NCBI GenBank assembly: GCA_930980675.1
Contig: CAKNIU010000023.1
Location: 1-16,290, forward strand
DNA: 16,290 bases
Direction: 5' to 3'
DNA from: an uncultured Clostridium sp.
GTDB taxonomy: Bacteria > Bacillota_A > Clostridia > TANB77 > CAG-508
The notes under the pieces were generated by a model, which was not told the DNA's origin, searched no databases, and saw only the letters and a list, made by a program, of their open reading frames with translations. Positions 1 to 6,665 of this stretch are shown here, in pieces (the stretch's first letter is position 1; each line of letters begins with the position of its first letter). Position numbers and translations under genes: made by a program.

Positions 1-203
1 ATACTAACTAGCATATGTATATGGTCTGGGCATAATTCTGCTTCTATTATTTCTATGCCTTTCTGCTCACATAATCGCCTTATTATTACTCCTATATCTT
101 TTCTTATTTTTCCATATATTTCCATTCTCCTATATTTTGGTGCAAACACTATATGATATTTGCAATTCCATGTGCTATGTGCTAAACTATTATTGTCTTT
201 CAT
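1..203 (-). CDS. tnpA: IS200/IS605-family Y1 transposase TnpA (N-terminal part, cut by window edge)
   Basis: The reverse strand from ATG at 203 reads 67 codons and runs off the window edge, so only the N-terminal half is present. The protein begins MKDNNSLAHSTWNCKYHIVF and continues APKYRR, the signature N-terminus of IS200-type transposases. Near the edge it has PDHIHMLVS, which supplies the HUH metal-binding motif (H-I-H). Known family role: a single-strand DNA transposase that cuts with one catalytic tyrosine and recognises hairpins at the element ends. That tyrosine lies beyond the window. The G-run just before the ATG (GGGGGAA) is the only Shine-Dalgarno-like site and lies inside an inverted repeat. 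No frameshift is seen in the visible part. Whether the full gene is intact cannot be judged. Confidence 0.93.
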   Translation of the reverse strand, partial: MKDNNSLAHSTWNCKYHIVFAPKYRRMEIYGKIRKDIGVIIRRLCEQKGIEIIEAELCPDHIHMLVS

Positions 204-206
204 GAC

Positions 207-279
207 AAATTCCCCCTTTTTGATTATTTTATATTTACGGTTGGCGAACCACTCTTATTATATCAAAAAGGGGGAATTT
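207..279 (-). promoter_or_regulatory. 18-bp inverted repeat that can sequester the tnpA ribosome-binding site; candidate -10 inside
   Basis: AAATTCCCCCTTTTTGAT (207-224) and its perfect reverse complement (262-279) are separated by 37 nt. On the minus strand the arm next to tnpA contains the GGGGGAA ribosome-binding site, 5 nt from the ATG, so the folded RNA would hide it. The loop holds a small hairpin (GGTT/AACC, 239-250). A perfect TATAAT (minus strand, 257-262) overlaps the inner edge of the outer arm. Transcription from it would start near 250 and leave out the outer arm. The -35 for this box is poor (GTGTAA at 280-285). Confidence 0.6.
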
Positions 280-305
280 TTACACCCATAGCTAGAAGCT
301 TTTAG

Positions 306-328
306 AACCCCCTGTAAAACAGGGGGTT
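306..328. repeat. Perfect 10-bp hairpin at the IS200 left end
   Basis: AACCCCCTGT (306-315) pairs perfectly with ACAGGGGGTT (319-328) around an AAA loop. Its position and GC-rich stem fit the subterminal hairpin recognised by IS200/IS605 transposases. A short T-run follows on the plus strand (TTTTCG), so weak plus-strand termination is an alternative role. On the minus strand there is no U-tract. Confidence 0.6.
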
Positions 329-341
329 TTCGTTACACAAA

Positions 342-374
342 AAGAATCAGAAATCATTTCGATTTCTGATTTTC
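342..374 (-). terminator. Rho-independent terminator of the ABC transporter operon
   Basis: AATCAGAAATC (345-355) pairs with GATTTCTGATT (361-371) around a 5-nt loop. On the minus strand the stem is followed by TCTTTTTGTG. It begins about 20 nt after the stop codon of the permease gene that ends at 392. The IS200 element lies immediately beyond its T-tract. Confidence 0.8.
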
Positions 375-391
375 TTATTATAAGGGGAATT

Positions 392-1855
392 CTATATATT
401 TTTTATATTTCTCTTTTTAAATATTATAAATGTTGGTATTAACATTATTAGTAGATATACTACGCATATAATTATAGATGTTATTAAATTCATTCCTTCC
501 ATATATGGTAGTCCGCCGAATAAGTACTGGCTTAAATCCCAGTTCATTGTAACGAAATATTTCATAAATGTTAAGTTATATGCTATTGCTAGTTGATTTA
601 TTATTGATGCGCCCATATATCCTAAAAGTGATACTGTTATTGCTAGAGCACTGTTTGAGAATATAGTGCTTATTGCAAATGCTAATGTTGCTAGCAATAT
701 TATTATTGGTAATTGTGTTAATGTTTGTATTCCTAAGTAAGCAAGTATATTTATTTCTTGTATTACATTTGTACTTAAGTTGTATACAACAACAGGTTCA
801 AATAGGCTTTCAAATCCAAATAATATTCCACCCACTAATATTTGCATTAAGATTGTAGATACTATTACAAATGCACTTATTATAAGTGCTGTTAAGAATT
901 TTGATAATAGTATTTGAGTTCTAGTATATGGTTTTACCAACAATAGTTTTATTGTGCCTTTACTCCATTCTTCACTTACAATTGTTCCTGCAATCATTAT
1001 AATTACAACAATTATAAATACTCCGTATTGAGAATAAAAGTACTGTAAGCTTCCTTTTAAACTATCTGATTTATTTATATCTGTTCCTGTTTCTATTATA
1101 TATTTGCTTTCTTCTCTAGTAGTTAAAGCATCATTATATTCTTTCTGTTCTTCAAAGTCTAATTCTTTATTTTCTAAATCATATGAGATTAAAGTTCCTG
1201 ATGATGTTTGATATCTTGTTAATGCTATATTTAGGTAATCCACTCCATATGGTATGTTTTTTTCCAATCTATATTCTGCAATTTCTTTTTCTACTTTTGC
1301 ATTTTCTATTTCATTATTTAATCCTTTTATTATTTCTGTATCTTGTGTTTGTGCTTTTTGCTTATTTAATTCTTCTATTTTATTATTTGCATTTTGTAAA
1401 TCTTCATTTGCAAAGTATTTCCAGTCATTTTCATCTAATTTTGCTATAATACTTTCCATTTCTTCAGTTGCTTTTCTCGCTTGCTTTTCACTTTTTTCTG
1501 CGCCATATGTGTATGTGTTTATTTCTGTGATATATGGAGAAATTCTGTCGTTTATGATACTTAATTTCCAATCTGAATCTTTGTATTTTTCCATTAAATT
1601 AGATAAATCTAATTCTGATTTTAAATTTATATATAATGTGACATCACTAGGTTTTTCTGGATTCAAATTAGAAAGTTCTTCTTTTATGCTGTTTATGTAG
1701 CTTTCGCTATACATATATGCAGAATATGATGATGAATTTGAATATTTATTAATACAATTTATAAATATCATTAGTAAAAATATTAAGAGCATTGTTATAT
1801 AAATTGTTTTCTTTTTAAAAATTTTGGTCAATTCATTTTTTATTAAATTACTCAA
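392..1855 (-). CDS. ABC-2 type transporter permease with large extracytoplasmic coiled-coil loop
   Basis: This 487-residue membrane protein is the permease partner of the ATPase encoded just upstream. One membrane helix (about residues 18-36) is followed by a large hydrophilic extracytoplasmic region (about 37-275) with a predicted coiled coil at about 120-200. Five or six further helices fill residues 276-482, and the C-terminus is KKRNIKNI. The segment SEEWSKGTIKLLLVKPYTR just after the second helix is the typical cytoplasmic coupling motif of ABC-2 permeases. The start is TTG at 1855, overlapping the ATPase stop by 8 nt (ATTGAGTAA); a GGGGGG run 7 nt upstream supports it. The partner ATPase suggests a BcrAB- or NatAB-like exporter. 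The substrate cannot be read from sequence. Confidence 0.85.
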   Translation of the reverse strand: MSNLIKNELTKIFKKKTIYITMLLIFLLMIFINCINKYSNSSSYSAYMYSESYINSIKEELSNLNPEKPSDVTLYINLKSELDLSNLMEKYKDSDWKLSIINDRISPYITEINTYTYGAEKSEKQARKATEEMESIIAKLDENDWKYFANEDLQNANNKIEELNKQKAQTQDTEIIKGLNNEIENAKVEKEIAEYRLEKNIPYGVDYLNIALTRYQTSSGTLISYDLENKELDFEEQKEYNDALTTREESKYIIETGTDINKSDSLKGSLQYFYSQYGVFIIVVIIMIAGTIVSEEWSKGTIKLLLVKPYTRTQILLSKFLTALIISAFVIVSTILMQILVGGILFGFESLFEPVVVYNLSTNVIQEINILAYLGIQTLTQLPIIILLATLAFAISTIFSNSALAITVSLLGYMGASIINQLAIAYNLTFMKYFVTMNWDLSQYLFGGLPYMEGMNLITSIIICVVYLLIMLIPTFIIFKKRNIKNI

Positions 1856-2780
1856 TTACGTTCCCCCCTGTCTTTTCAAAGAATGCCTCTTCAAGTGTTT
1901 TTTCTTCCTGTTTTACTTCGTAAATTTTTATATTGTTTTCTACTAATTTACTTATTATATATGGCACTTCTTCTTTTGAAATATTAACTTTTAGTATTTT
2001 GCTGTCTTTTACTTCTAGCCCTAATATTTTATTATTTCTTAAGTCCATACTTAATATTGTTTCTGCTTTATCTGCATTATCTACTTCAAATATTTCTACT
2101 TCATTACTTGCTTCATGTTTTATTTTAGAAATTTCACTTGTTTCTATTACTTCTCCATTTTTTATTATACAAACTTTTGTACAGAAGTTATCTAATTCTG
2201 CTAAGTTGTGGCTAGATATTAGAATTGCCATTTTTTCTTTTTCTGCGAGATTTACCAGTAACTCTCTCATTTCTTTGATACCCTCTGGGTCTAATCCATT
2301 TGTAGGTTCATCTAATATTAGTAAATTAGGTTTATGCAGAATTGCTTGTGCAATTCCTAATCTTTGCCTCATTCCTAATGAATATTTTGATACATTATCA
2401 TTTATTCTTTTTTCTAGCTTTACTAGTTTTACTACTTCATCTATTCTTTCTGTTCCTATATTTTTATATAAATTTGCTACAAGTTTTAGATTTTGATATC
2501 CTGATAAATACATATACATATCTGGATTTTCTACTATTGCTCCGACTTTTTTTATTGCATTCGTAAAGTCTTTTTCAATATCATATCCATTAATACTAAC
2601 TTTCCCACTTGTTATACTTTGAAGTCCTAATATTAATTTTATTGTTGTGGTTTTTCCAGCTCCATTTGGCCCTATAAAGCCTAATATGTCTCCTTCTTTT
2701 ACTTCTAAGGAAACATTTTTTAGAATTTGCTTTTTGCCAAATGTTTTGCATAAGCTTTCACATTTTAATATTGTTTCCAT
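1848..2780 (-). CDS. ABC transporter ATP-binding protein (BcrA/DRA-type)
   Basis: This 310-residue ATPase powers the permease encoded downstream. It has a Walker A motif GPNGAGKTT (catalytic Lys43), an ABC signature YSLGMRQRLGIA (about 133-144), a Walker B/D-loop LLILDEPTNGLDP (about 152-164) and an H-loop SSHN. The C-terminal domain (about 215-310) ends in the usual LEEAFFEKTGG block of multidrug or bacitracin-type exporters. The start ATG has GGGAGGT 6 nt upstream. The gene is separated from the upstream anti-sigma gene by a terminator, so it probably has its own promoter in 2781-2870, although no convincing -35/-10 pair is visible there. The family includes antibiotic and peptide exporters, but the substrate here is unknown. 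Confidence 0.92.
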   Translation of the reverse strand: METILKCESLCKTFGKKQILKNVSLEVKEGDILGFIGPNGAGKTTTIKLILGLQSITSGKVSINGYDIEKDFTNAIKKVGAIVENPDMYMYLSGYQNLKLVANLYKNIGTERIDEVVKLVKLEKRINDNVSKYSLGMRQRLGIAQAILHKPNLLILDEPTNGLDPEGIKEMRELLVNLAEKEKMAILISSHNLAELDNFCTKVCIIKNGEVIETSEISKIKHEASNEVEIFEVDNADKAETILSMDLRNNKILGLEVKDSKILKVNISKEEVPYIISKLVENNIKIYEVKQEEKTLEEAFFEKTGGNVIE

Positions 2781-2806
2781 TTTTAACCTCCCTCGTTTTT
2801 TATTTT

Positions 2807-2816
2807 AACACGTGTT
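2807..2816. promoter_or_regulatory. Palindrome upstream of the ABC operon, possible operator
   Basis: AACACGTGTT is a perfect 10-bp palindrome in otherwise almost pure A/T DNA, 27 nt before the ATPase start. On the minus strand it runs directly into TAAAAT, a possible -10 element. The position would suit a repressor site, but a 10-bp palindrome alone is weak evidence. Confidence 0.25.
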
Positions 2817-2865
2817 TATTTATTTTTTATTTATAAATTATTTATTTTTTCTTAATATTTTTAAA

Positions 2866-2898
2866 GTCAAAAATAAAGAGAACCTTAAGTTCTCTTTA
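2866..2898 (-). terminator. Rho-independent terminator after the sigma/anti-sigma operon
   Basis: TAAAGAGAAC (2874-2883) pairs with GTTCTCTTTA (2889-2898) around a 5-nt loop, giving a 10-bp stem. On the minus strand the stem is followed by TTTTTGAC. It lies 13 nt after the anti-sigma stop codon. Confidence 0.82.
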
Positions 2899-2911
2899 CT
2901 TATAAATCCTA

Positions 2912-3847
2912 TTATGAATCAATACTATCAACCCCATCTAAATCACTTGGCAATTCTACGTCTGTGTCCGATATTTCTTTTTCTTCTATATATATTTTAG
3001 AATCTCTATATTGCTGTGTATTTTCGTTTTGCGTATTCATCACATTTCTAACATTCATCATAGTTTCTTTATCTATCCAACATTCATTATAATTTGATGA
3101 TTTTGAATCTGTACTATTTTTTCTAATAACATAACATTCTCTTCCATTATATACTTTTGTTTCATAGGTTCCAAATAAGTCTAATAATTTATACTGTGGT
3201 ATATACCACTGACTTATGTTGTAGTAAATACTTTCTAATACTTGTCCTTTTTGATATACTAATATGTCATGGTTTTCTCTATACTCAATTTTCTTACTAT
3301 CATAATATACATATATTTCTTCATTGCTACCCTCTTGTCCATATACTTCATATCTATTTTCATAGTCATTTTTTGAATAGTAAACCATTTTATATTTTCC
3401 ATTCTTATAATAATATTCAGTTATGTTGCAACTGCTAGAAAAATCAGATGTATAATCATATAAAAGTATTTCTTCTCTTTTAGCGTAATATTCGTTCATA
3501 TTTTGCATACTTTCTAATTTTTTATATACGCCATCTAAAATATAATTATTGTGAATTAATTTAATAGCAAATTGCACAAAAAATATCAAAATAATAATTA
3601 ATAAAATAATAATTATCTTTTTCAAAAGTGATAATCTTTTGTTAAACTTTTTTAAATATTCTTTATGCCTTTTTACCTCTTGTTCTTTGCTTTGAGCATT
3701 GTCATTTTTCATTTGCATATAAATAGAATTACAGTCTTTGCATTTTTCTAAGTGTTCCTTAATAACCTCTTCTGCATCATCAGACACAGAGTTATTAATA
3801 TAGTCATTTAATAAATTTTGAACCAAGCTACATTCTTTTTTAACCAC
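2912..3847 (-). CDS. Membrane zinc-finger anti-sigma factor with extracytoplasmic sensor-like domain
   Basis: The predicted role is to hold the co-encoded ECF sigma factor at the membrane. The N-terminal cytoplasmic part has a complete zinc-binding anti-sigma motif: Cys6, then 25 residues, His32-x3-Cys36-x2-Cys39. One membrane helix spans about 78-95, and about 215 residues lie outside the cell. The outer part is rich in Tyr and Asn and contains ECWIDKETMMNVRN, which resembles the WIDKET segment of LolA/RseB-like lipoprotein-binding folds. That fold assignment is inference. The GTG start at 3847 overlaps the sigma stop by 8 nt (GTGGTTAA), with AAGGAGG 9 nt upstream, so the two are translationally coupled. 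An intrinsic terminator follows. The signal sensed is unknown. Confidence 0.85.
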   Translation of the reverse strand: MVKKECSLVQNLLNDYINNSVSDDAEEVIKEHLEKCKDCNSIYMQMKNDNAQSKEQEVKRHKEYLKKFNKRLSLLKKIIIILLIIILIFFVQFAIKLIHNNYILDGVYKKLESMQNMNEYYAKREEILLYDYTSDFSSSCNITEYYYKNGKYKMVYYSKNDYENRYEVYGQEGSNEEIYVYYDSKKIEYRENHDILVYQKGQVLESIYYNISQWYIPQYKLLDLFGTYETKVYNGRECYVIRKNSTDSKSSNYNECWIDKETMMNVRNVMNTQNENTQQYRDSKIYIEEKEISDTDVELPSDLDGVDSIDS

Positions 3848-4313
3848 TTTTTAATTCCTCCTTCAATTTAATGCTTGCTCTATAATATATAGTTTTTGCC
3901 CAAGATTCATCCTTTCCTAAAATTTCTCCGATTTCTTTAAAAGTCAGCTCTGTATTTATTTTCATAAGTATAACCTTTTTTGATATTGAATTTAGTTTAT
4001 TAATCTTCTCATATAATCTCTTTTTATCATCGTTCATTTCTATTTCATTTTCCAAAGAATATTCTTCAATTAAATTCTCATCAAGTGGAACTTTTCTAAT
4101 TCGTTTTTCTTTCTTTAAATAGTCTTTCCATTTATTTTTTGCAATTATATATAGCCAATTTAATATTTTGTCAGTTTCTTTTAATTTATTATAGTGCAGT
4201 ATTGCACTGTAAAAGGTTTCTTGTAAAAGTTCTTCGGATAACTCTTGATTTTTTGTTAATCCTAATAAATATTTGTATATTATAGAAGAATATTTATCAT
4301 ATATCTCATCCAC
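3840..4313 (-). CDS. ECF-family RNA polymerase sigma factor
   Basis: This 157-residue protein has the two-domain ECF layout. Sigma-2 (about 5-70) includes ELSEELLQETFYSAI and the -10-binding WLYIIAKNKWKDYLKKEKR stretch. Sigma-4 (about 98-150) includes a helix-turn-helix with TFKEIGEILGKDESWAKT. The start is GTG at 4313; GGGAGG 6 nt upstream supports it, and no in-frame ATG is better placed. It directs polymerase to envelope-stress-type promoters and is presumably held inactive by the overlapping membrane anti-sigma gene. The promoter just upstream has the ECF consensus, which implies positive autoregulation. The ABC transporter genes downstream could be targets, but no such promoter was found in front of them. 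Confidence 0.93.
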   Translation of the reverse strand: MDEIYDKYSSIIYKYLLGLTKNQELSEELLQETFYSAILHYNKLKETDKILNWLYIIAKNKWKDYLKKEKRIRKVPLDENLIEEYSLENEIEMNDDKKRLYEKINKLNSISKKVILMKINTELTFKEIGEILGKDESWAKTIYYRASIKLKEELKSG

Positions 4314-4337
4314 ATTTTGCCTCCCTCTATTTATAAT

Positions 4338-4363
4338 AACGATTTACTTTTAAAAAAGTTTCA
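4338..4363 (-). promoter_or_regulatory. ECF-type promoter (TGAAAC-N16-CGTT) of the sigma/anti-sigma operon
   Basis: On the minus strand TGAAAC (4358-4363) is followed by exactly 16 nt and then CGTT (4338-4341). This closely matches the SigW/SigX-like ECF consensus TGAAAC-N16-CGTA, including the T-run after the -35. It ends 24 nt before the sigma GTG start. The match supports autoregulation by the encoded sigma factor. Confidence 0.75.
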
Positions 4364-4377
4364 AAAAATTTATATTT

Positions 4378-5070
4378 TCACACTGTTATTTTATCTTTTA
4401 AGCTTTCATATTTGGCATCACCTATTCCACTTACATTTTTTATATCTTCTATTGTTTTAAATTTTCCATTAGCTTCTCTGTAATCTATTATTTTTTGAGC
4501 TGTTGTTTCTCCTACTCCAGGCAGAGTTTCCAGTTTTTCTTTACTTGCTGTATTTATGTTCACTTTTGAATCTACCTCATTTTCTTCAACGTTTGAGTCA
4601 GTAATTACTACTCCTACCCCTGCTCCATCCGAAATAAGGTTCACTTGGTTTAAATCTTCATTAATTCTAGGTATATATATTTGTGTTCCGTCTTCCACTA
4701 TGTATGCTAAATTTATCTTAGATAAATCAGCCTCTTCCGTTTTTCCGCCTGCCATATTTATTGCGTCTATTATTCTTGAGCCTTCTGGAAGTGTTACTAC
4801 TCCCGGATTATTTATTTCGCCTATTACGTGAACAACAACAGTTTCTTCTGTTTTCTTGCTATTTAGGTTCGTACTGTCTTCATTTGAGTTTTCATTCATT
4901 TCTGAGCTTAATTCGTTTGTTTCATTTGTTAATAATATCTCAGTATCTTCCTCATATAAATTTTGATACACATATATCAATACCAACACGAATATTATAC
5001 TAATAACTATTGATAAAATAATTTTTTGTTTTTTGCTTAAATTTAATATTATTTCTTTCATAGTAAACAC
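4378..5070 (-). CDS. comEA: ComEA-family competence DNA receptor (SLBB + helix-hairpin-helix)
   Basis: ComEA is the membrane-anchored DNA-binding receptor for transformation. A cytoplasmic start is followed by one membrane helix (about 17-36), an acidic Asn/Glu/Ser-rich linker (about 40-74), a SLBB domain (about 76-135, with VHVIGEINNPG and DGTQIYIPR), and a second linker. The tandem helix-hairpin-helix at 168-230 contains VNINTASKEKL, LPGVGETTAQKIIDYR and VSGIGDAKY. All expected domains are present at normal length. The start is uncertain: GTG 5070 is only 3 nt after AAAGGA, whereas the in-frame ATG at 5061 (fourth codon) is 12 nt after it; the ATG is slightly preferred. No comEC or comEB follows; the sigma factor gene lies 64 nt downstream. 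The gene diverges from the carboxypeptidase gene. Confidence 0.93.
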   Translation of the reverse strand: MFTMKEIILNLSKKQKIILSIVISIIFVLVLIYVYQNLYEEDTEILLTNETNELSSEMNENSNEDSTNLNSKKTEETVVVHVIGEINNPGVVTLPEGSRIIDAINMAGGKTEEADLSKINLAYIVEDGTQIYIPRINEDLNQVNLISDGAGVGVVITDSNVEENEVDSKVNINTASKEKLETLPGVGETTAQKIIDYREANGKFKTIEDIKNVSGIGDAKYESLKDKITV

Positions 5071-5137
5071 TAGTCCTTTCTGAACTTTAAAGCTTAGCTC
5101 ATATGTTCAATTTTTATAAAATTTCCCATTTCTTCTA

Positions 5138-5166
5138 TTGATTTCTTTTTTATTTATTGATATTAT
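5138..5166 (+). promoter_or_regulatory. SigA-type promoter of the D,D-carboxypeptidase gene
   Basis: TTGATT (5138-5143), a 17-bp spacer and TATTAT (5161-5166) predict a transcript start near 5173. That is about 20 nt before the preferred ATG and almost on top of the more upstream ATG at 5176, which argues against the longer reading. Confidence 0.65.
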
Positions 5167-5193
5167 ATTTTTTGTATGTTTAAAGGAGAAAGA

Positions 5194-6483
5194 ATGAAGG
5201 TTTTTAATAGATTAAAGTTTATATGTTTTTGTATTGTTTTTACTTTTGTTATTAGCTTATTTTTATCTTTTGGAGTTTCAAGTAATGCATCTACTACGCC
5301 TACTGTTAATTCTGAAGCTGCAATTTTAGTGGACGCAAAGCAAGGTAAAGTTCTTTATGAGAAAAATTCTACTAAGCAATTGTATCCTGCAAGTACTACT
5401 AAAGTTATGACAGCAATTTTAACTGTTGAAAATTGTGATTTGAATTCAGAAGTTACTGTTAGTTACTGGGCTGTAAATGCAGTTCCATATTCTTATTCTT
5501 TGGGATACATTACTCCTGGCGAAGTTTATACAGTTGAAGAACTTTTGAATGTTACTATGATTGCATCAGCTAATGATGCTGCTTACGTTTTAGCAGAATA
5601 TATTGCTAACCTAGATAATCCGGATTATGTTTTTGAAACTACTCAAACTAGTAGAGATGCTTTTGACAGCAGTATTGCAGAGTTTTCTACTATGATGAAT
5701 GATAAAGCGAAAGAAATTGGTTGTAAAAACACTAACTTTGTTAATCCTAATGGAATATATAATGATAATCATTATTCTACTGCTTATGACTTAGCTTTAA
5801 TTGGTAAATATGCTTATGAAAATGCCATAATAAAATCTATTGGCTCAAAAGCCTCATACAATTTACCAAAGAATGAAAATCATCCTACATATACTTCAAC
5901 AAATGCTTTATTAAGAAGTAATCATAGGTATTATTATGAATATGCAAATGGCTTAAAAACTGGATATACCGATGCAGCAGGATATTGCATTATTGCAACT
6001 GCTAGCAAAGATGGAATTGATTTAATTTGCGTTATTTTGAAAGGTAGCTATTTAGCTGACGGTACTGCTACAAGAGAAACTGATTGCATAAATTTATTTA
6101 ATTATGGATTTGATAATTACAAATCTGTAAATCTTGTTACAGAAGGTGATGTTGTAAGAACTATTGATATTTTAAATGGTACTGAAGATACGAAAAAACT
6201 TGATGTTATAGCAGCTACTACTTTAAATTGCGTTGTTTTTACTGATGAAGTTGTTGACGTTACCCCTGTTATACAATTTAATAGTGTACTTGCTCCAATT
6301 GCAGAGGGGCAGGTTGTTGGAAGTATTACTTATACTGTTGATGGCGTAGATTATAAAAGTGATTTAATAGCAACTCATGATGTATACAGTTCAAATGTTA
6401 TGAATATTATTTTGGCATTGTTTGCAGTATTTGCTGTATTGCTTGTTATTGTTACAGCTCTATCAATTAAAAAGAAAGATTAA
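5194..6483 (+). CDS. D-alanyl-D-alanine carboxypeptidase, peptidase S11 (DacF/PBP5-like)
   Basis: This low-molecular-weight penicillin-binding protein trims the terminal D-Ala of peptidoglycan stem peptides outside the membrane. All three active-site motifs are present: S67-T-T-K70 (PASTTKVMTA), S125-A-N127 and K255-T-G257 (LKTGYTDAAGY). It has an N-terminal signal helix (about 8-28). A C-terminal beta domain (about 300-395) is followed by a membrane helix (about 402-422) ending KKKD, so it is probably anchored at its C-terminus by a full span rather than the amphipathic helix of classical PBP5. The ATG at 5194 is chosen because AAAGGAG lies 5 nt before it; an in-frame ATG at 5176 has no such site. 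The protein is 429 residues. It is the only plus-strand gene in the window and is convergent with the LCP gene. Confidence 0.93.
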   Translation: MKVFNRLKFICFCIVFTFVISLFLSFGVSSNASTTPTVNSEAAILVDAKQGKVLYEKNSTKQLYPASTTKVMTAILTVENCDLNSEVTVSYWAVNAVPYSYSLGYITPGEVYTVEELLNVTMIASANDAAYVLAEYIANLDNPDYVFETTQTSRDAFDSSIAEFSTMMNDKAKEIGCKNTNFVNPNGIYNDNHYSTAYDLALIGKYAYENAIIKSIGSKASYNLPKNENHPTYTSTNALLRSNHRYYYEYANGLKTGYTDAAGYCIIATASKDGIDLICVILKGSYLADGTATRETDCINLFNYGFDNYKSVNLVTEGDVVRTIDILNGTEDTKKLDVIAATTLNCVVFTDEVVDVTPVIQFNSVLAPIAEGQVVGSITYTVDGVDYKSDLIATHDVYSSNVMNIILALFAVFAVLLVIVTALSIKKKD

Positions 6484-6545
6484 TTTTGCTTACAATAAAC
6501 TATTCTTGAAAAGTATAAAATCTAATTTTTATTACTCTATATTAC

Positions 6546-6594
6546 AAATAGAGGGCACAAATCAATTGTAATTATTGATTAGTGCCCCCTATTT
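6546..6594. terminator. Long hairpin between convergent genes, probable bidirectional terminator
   Basis: AAATAG, GGGCAC and AATCAAT on the left pair with ATTGATT, GTGCCC and CTATTT on the right (6546-6566 with 6574-6594), with two single mismatches and a 7-nt loop. It sits about 60 nt after the carboxypeptidase stop and about 70 nt after the LCP stop. The U-tracts on both sides are poor, so termination efficiency is uncertain. Confidence 0.6.
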
Positions 6595-6665
6595 AGTTAT
6601 TTTATGAAATAATCTCTTTTAAACAATAAGTAAAATAATATTTTATAATTATGTTTATGATTTCT

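Larger units (their letters stand above)
1..335 (-). mobile_element. IS200/IS605-type insertion sequence, left end (truncated by window)
   Basis: The tnpA start and about 130 nt of structured DNA upstream of it form the left end of an IS200-like element. Two nested palindromes are present: an 18-bp inverted repeat (207-224 with 262-279) and a subterminal hairpin (306-328), as expected for elements whose ends are recognised as hairpins. The exact outer boundary is not visible; 335 is an estimate just past the subterminal hairpin. The insertion lies directly beyond the terminator of the adjacent ABC transporter operon, and tnpA points the same way as that operon. Confidence 0.75.

Noticed and set aside
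2864..2869. TTGACT on the minus strand as a -35 for the ABC transporter operon
   Set aside because: No acceptable -10 lies 16-18 nt downstream; the hexamer is part of the T-tail of the preceding terminator.
5071..5175. A minus-strand promoter for comEA in the divergent region
   Set aside because: TTGAAC and TATAAA hexamers occur, but no pair has proper 16-18 bp spacing.
5176..5193. Upstream ATG at 5176 as the start of the D,D-carboxypeptidase
   Set aside because: The AAAGGAG site lies between this ATG and the one at 5194, and the predicted transcript start (about 5173) leaves no leader for it.
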